In this document: piece after piece, positions 63,180 to 64,000 of the stretch
How positions within the stretch are numbered: position 1 is the stretch's first letter
Layout: the number at the start of each line of letters is the position of its first letter
Source: CBDDKU01 sp965230375
GTDB lineage: Bacteria > Bacteroidota > Bacteroidia > Flavobacteriales_D > Cryomorphaceae
Length of the DNA stretch: 64,000 bases
Assembly: GCA_965230375.1 (NCBI GenBank)
Contig: CBDDKU010000012.1
Span: 62,001 to 126,000, forward strand
Direction of reading: 5' to 3'
Notes under the pieces: generated by a model
Told to the model about the DNA's origin: nothing
Databases searched by the model: none
Seen by the model: the letters and a program-made list of their open reading frames with translations, nothing else
Made by a program: the position numbers and the translations under genes

Positions 63180-64000
63180 ATGAGCGGCTTTTTCAATTTC
63201 AGTCTTTACGAGAACGATGTCTTTAACTTGACCATCGGAAATATTCTGCTGCTCATTCTCATCATATTTGTCACGCGTTTTGTGCTGCGTGTTTTCAAAA
63301 TCTTCGTTCATAAGAAAATCAGAGCTCTCGATGTCTTTGATCACGAACGCGAGCAGATTCTCCTCAAGATCGGAAAGTGGATCATATTAGGACTTGCTAC
63401 GATTGTTGCCGTTGCAAGCATGGGGCTCTACGATCTTTTAAGCCTGGTAGTGAGTTATGAATTGGTCAAGATCGACAAAGTGTCTATCACTCCTGGAAAA
63501 ATTCTACTACTCCTACTTATTCTCCTTTTCACGCGAATCGTCTCCAGACTTGTCCGAGTAATTCTCCGGCAGAATTTCTCCCGAAAAAACTGGATTGACG
63601 AAGGGAAGGAATACACTATATACAAGCTCACCAAATACACCATATACGGGCTCGCTACCCTTATAGCCTTGACGAGTATCGGGCTTGATATTAAACTGAT
63701 CCTGGCTGGTGCCGGTGCTTTGTTAGTCGGTATTGGATTCGGACTCCAGTACTTGTTTTACGACTTGATCTCGGGGCTCATCATCCTATTTGAAGGACCG
63801 GTAAAAGTGGGTGACGTCATCGAAATCGAAGACGGCCTCGTTGCCAAAGTGCAGCAGATCGATATTCGCACATCGAAAGTCATCACAAGAGACGGGAAGT
63901 ACATCATCATTCCAAATTCGAAGTTAGTCGGTGAGCAAGTGGTCAACTGGAGTCACAGTTCGGCCCTAACGCGTTTCAGAATCGATGTGAACGTGCGCTA
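63180..64000 (+). CDS. MscS family mechanosensitive ion channel, 3' truncated
   Basis: The frame runs from the ATG at 63180 to the window edge (273 codons) without a stop. It begins MSGFFNFSLYENDVFNLTIG, with membrane segments at about 20-40, 60-85 and 105-125. The pore helix TM3 region IKLILAGAGALLVGIGFGLQ is followed by the beta domain DLISGLIILFEGPVKVGDVIE and the typical IPNSKLV...VNWSH. It releases osmolytes during osmotic downshock. It starts 3 bases after the dnaG stop. Confidence 0.92.
   Translation, partial: MSGFFNFSLYENDVFNLTIGNILLLILIIFVTRFVLRVFKIFVHKKIRALDVFDHEREQILLKIGKWIILGLATIVAVASMGLYDLLSLVVSYELVKIDKVSITPGKILLLLLILLFTRIVSRLVRVILRQNFSRKNWIDEGKEYTIYKLTKYTIYGLATLIALTSIGLDIKLILAGAGALLVGIGFGLQYLFYDLISGLIILFEGPVKVGDVIEIEDGLVAKVQQIDIRTSKVITRDGKYIIIPNSKLVGEQVVNWSHSSALTRFRIDVNVR

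Overview
The window reads as a chromosomal piece of a Bacteroidota, most likely a Flavobacteriales-like marine or freshwater bacterium. The signs are type IX secretion (T9SS) cargo with type A and type B C-terminal sorting domains, PorP/SprF outer-membrane partners, -7 promoter boxes of the TAnnTTTG type, a long-form IspG, a LeuS with a large insertion before its KMSK loop, and a DnaG whose N-terminal zinc ligands are gone. I cannot assign a genus. About 50 protein genes and one tRNA are supported, with two genes cut by the window edges (a DUF2723 protein at the left, an MscS channel at the right).

Layout. 1-2.5 kb: the DUF2723 tail, a polysaccharide deacetylase, a thioredoxin and a rhodanese lipoprotein. 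2.6-17.8 kb (minus strand): a six-gene, mostly translationally coupled operon made of three secreted adhesin-like proteins, each followed by its own PorP/SprF partner. The middle adhesin is 2,542 residues long and carries about 27 SprB-type repeats. 17.9-23.2 kb: a fused prenol kinase-like/DUF92 membrane protein, tRNA-Arg(CCU), metG, an LD-carboxypeptidase and a DUF4412 protein. 23.2-34.6 kb (plus strand): yraN, an RsuA/RluB-type pseudouridine synthase, an AsmA-like protein, an orphan histidine kinase, hemW, a cyclase-family hydrolase, an MmcQ/YjbR protein, a DUF502 protein, an EamA transporter and ispG. 34.6-36.7 kb: a T9SS type A cargo gene.

37.2-44.3 kb is the most interesting region. It is an AT-rich, self-contained locus built like a membrane-stress island. 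A Cro/CI-type regulator and a DUF4178 protein, a lipoprotein, a DUF350 membrane protein, a membrane-embedded spermidine synthase, an S-adenosylmethionine decarboxylase and an RCK potassium channel lie on the minus strand. A DUF2170 (YjfI-like) protein and a PspA/IM30 protein are transcribed divergently. The set parallels the E. coli yjfI-yjfJ-yjfK-yjfL-yjfM-yjfC cluster, with polyamine synthesis and a K+ channel in place of the YjfC enzyme. Gene-poor stretches lie on both sides: four 11-bp tandem repeats on the left, and on the right an M28 peptidase gene interrupted by an in-frame amber codon.

44.8-64 kb is mostly core: the M28 and M23 peptidases, a DUF3108 protein, leuS, then ftsX-DUF3098-uppP-truB, a 384-bp hairpin-rich spacer, queA-ispD, rlmN, an outer-membrane barrel, an unrecognised secreted protein, a polyprenyl synthase, a YwqK-type lipoprotein, dnaG and mscS. 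Cell-envelope and isoprenoid functions recur (IspG, IspD, polyprenyl synthase, UppP, the DUF92 fusion), but they are scattered and do not form one operon.
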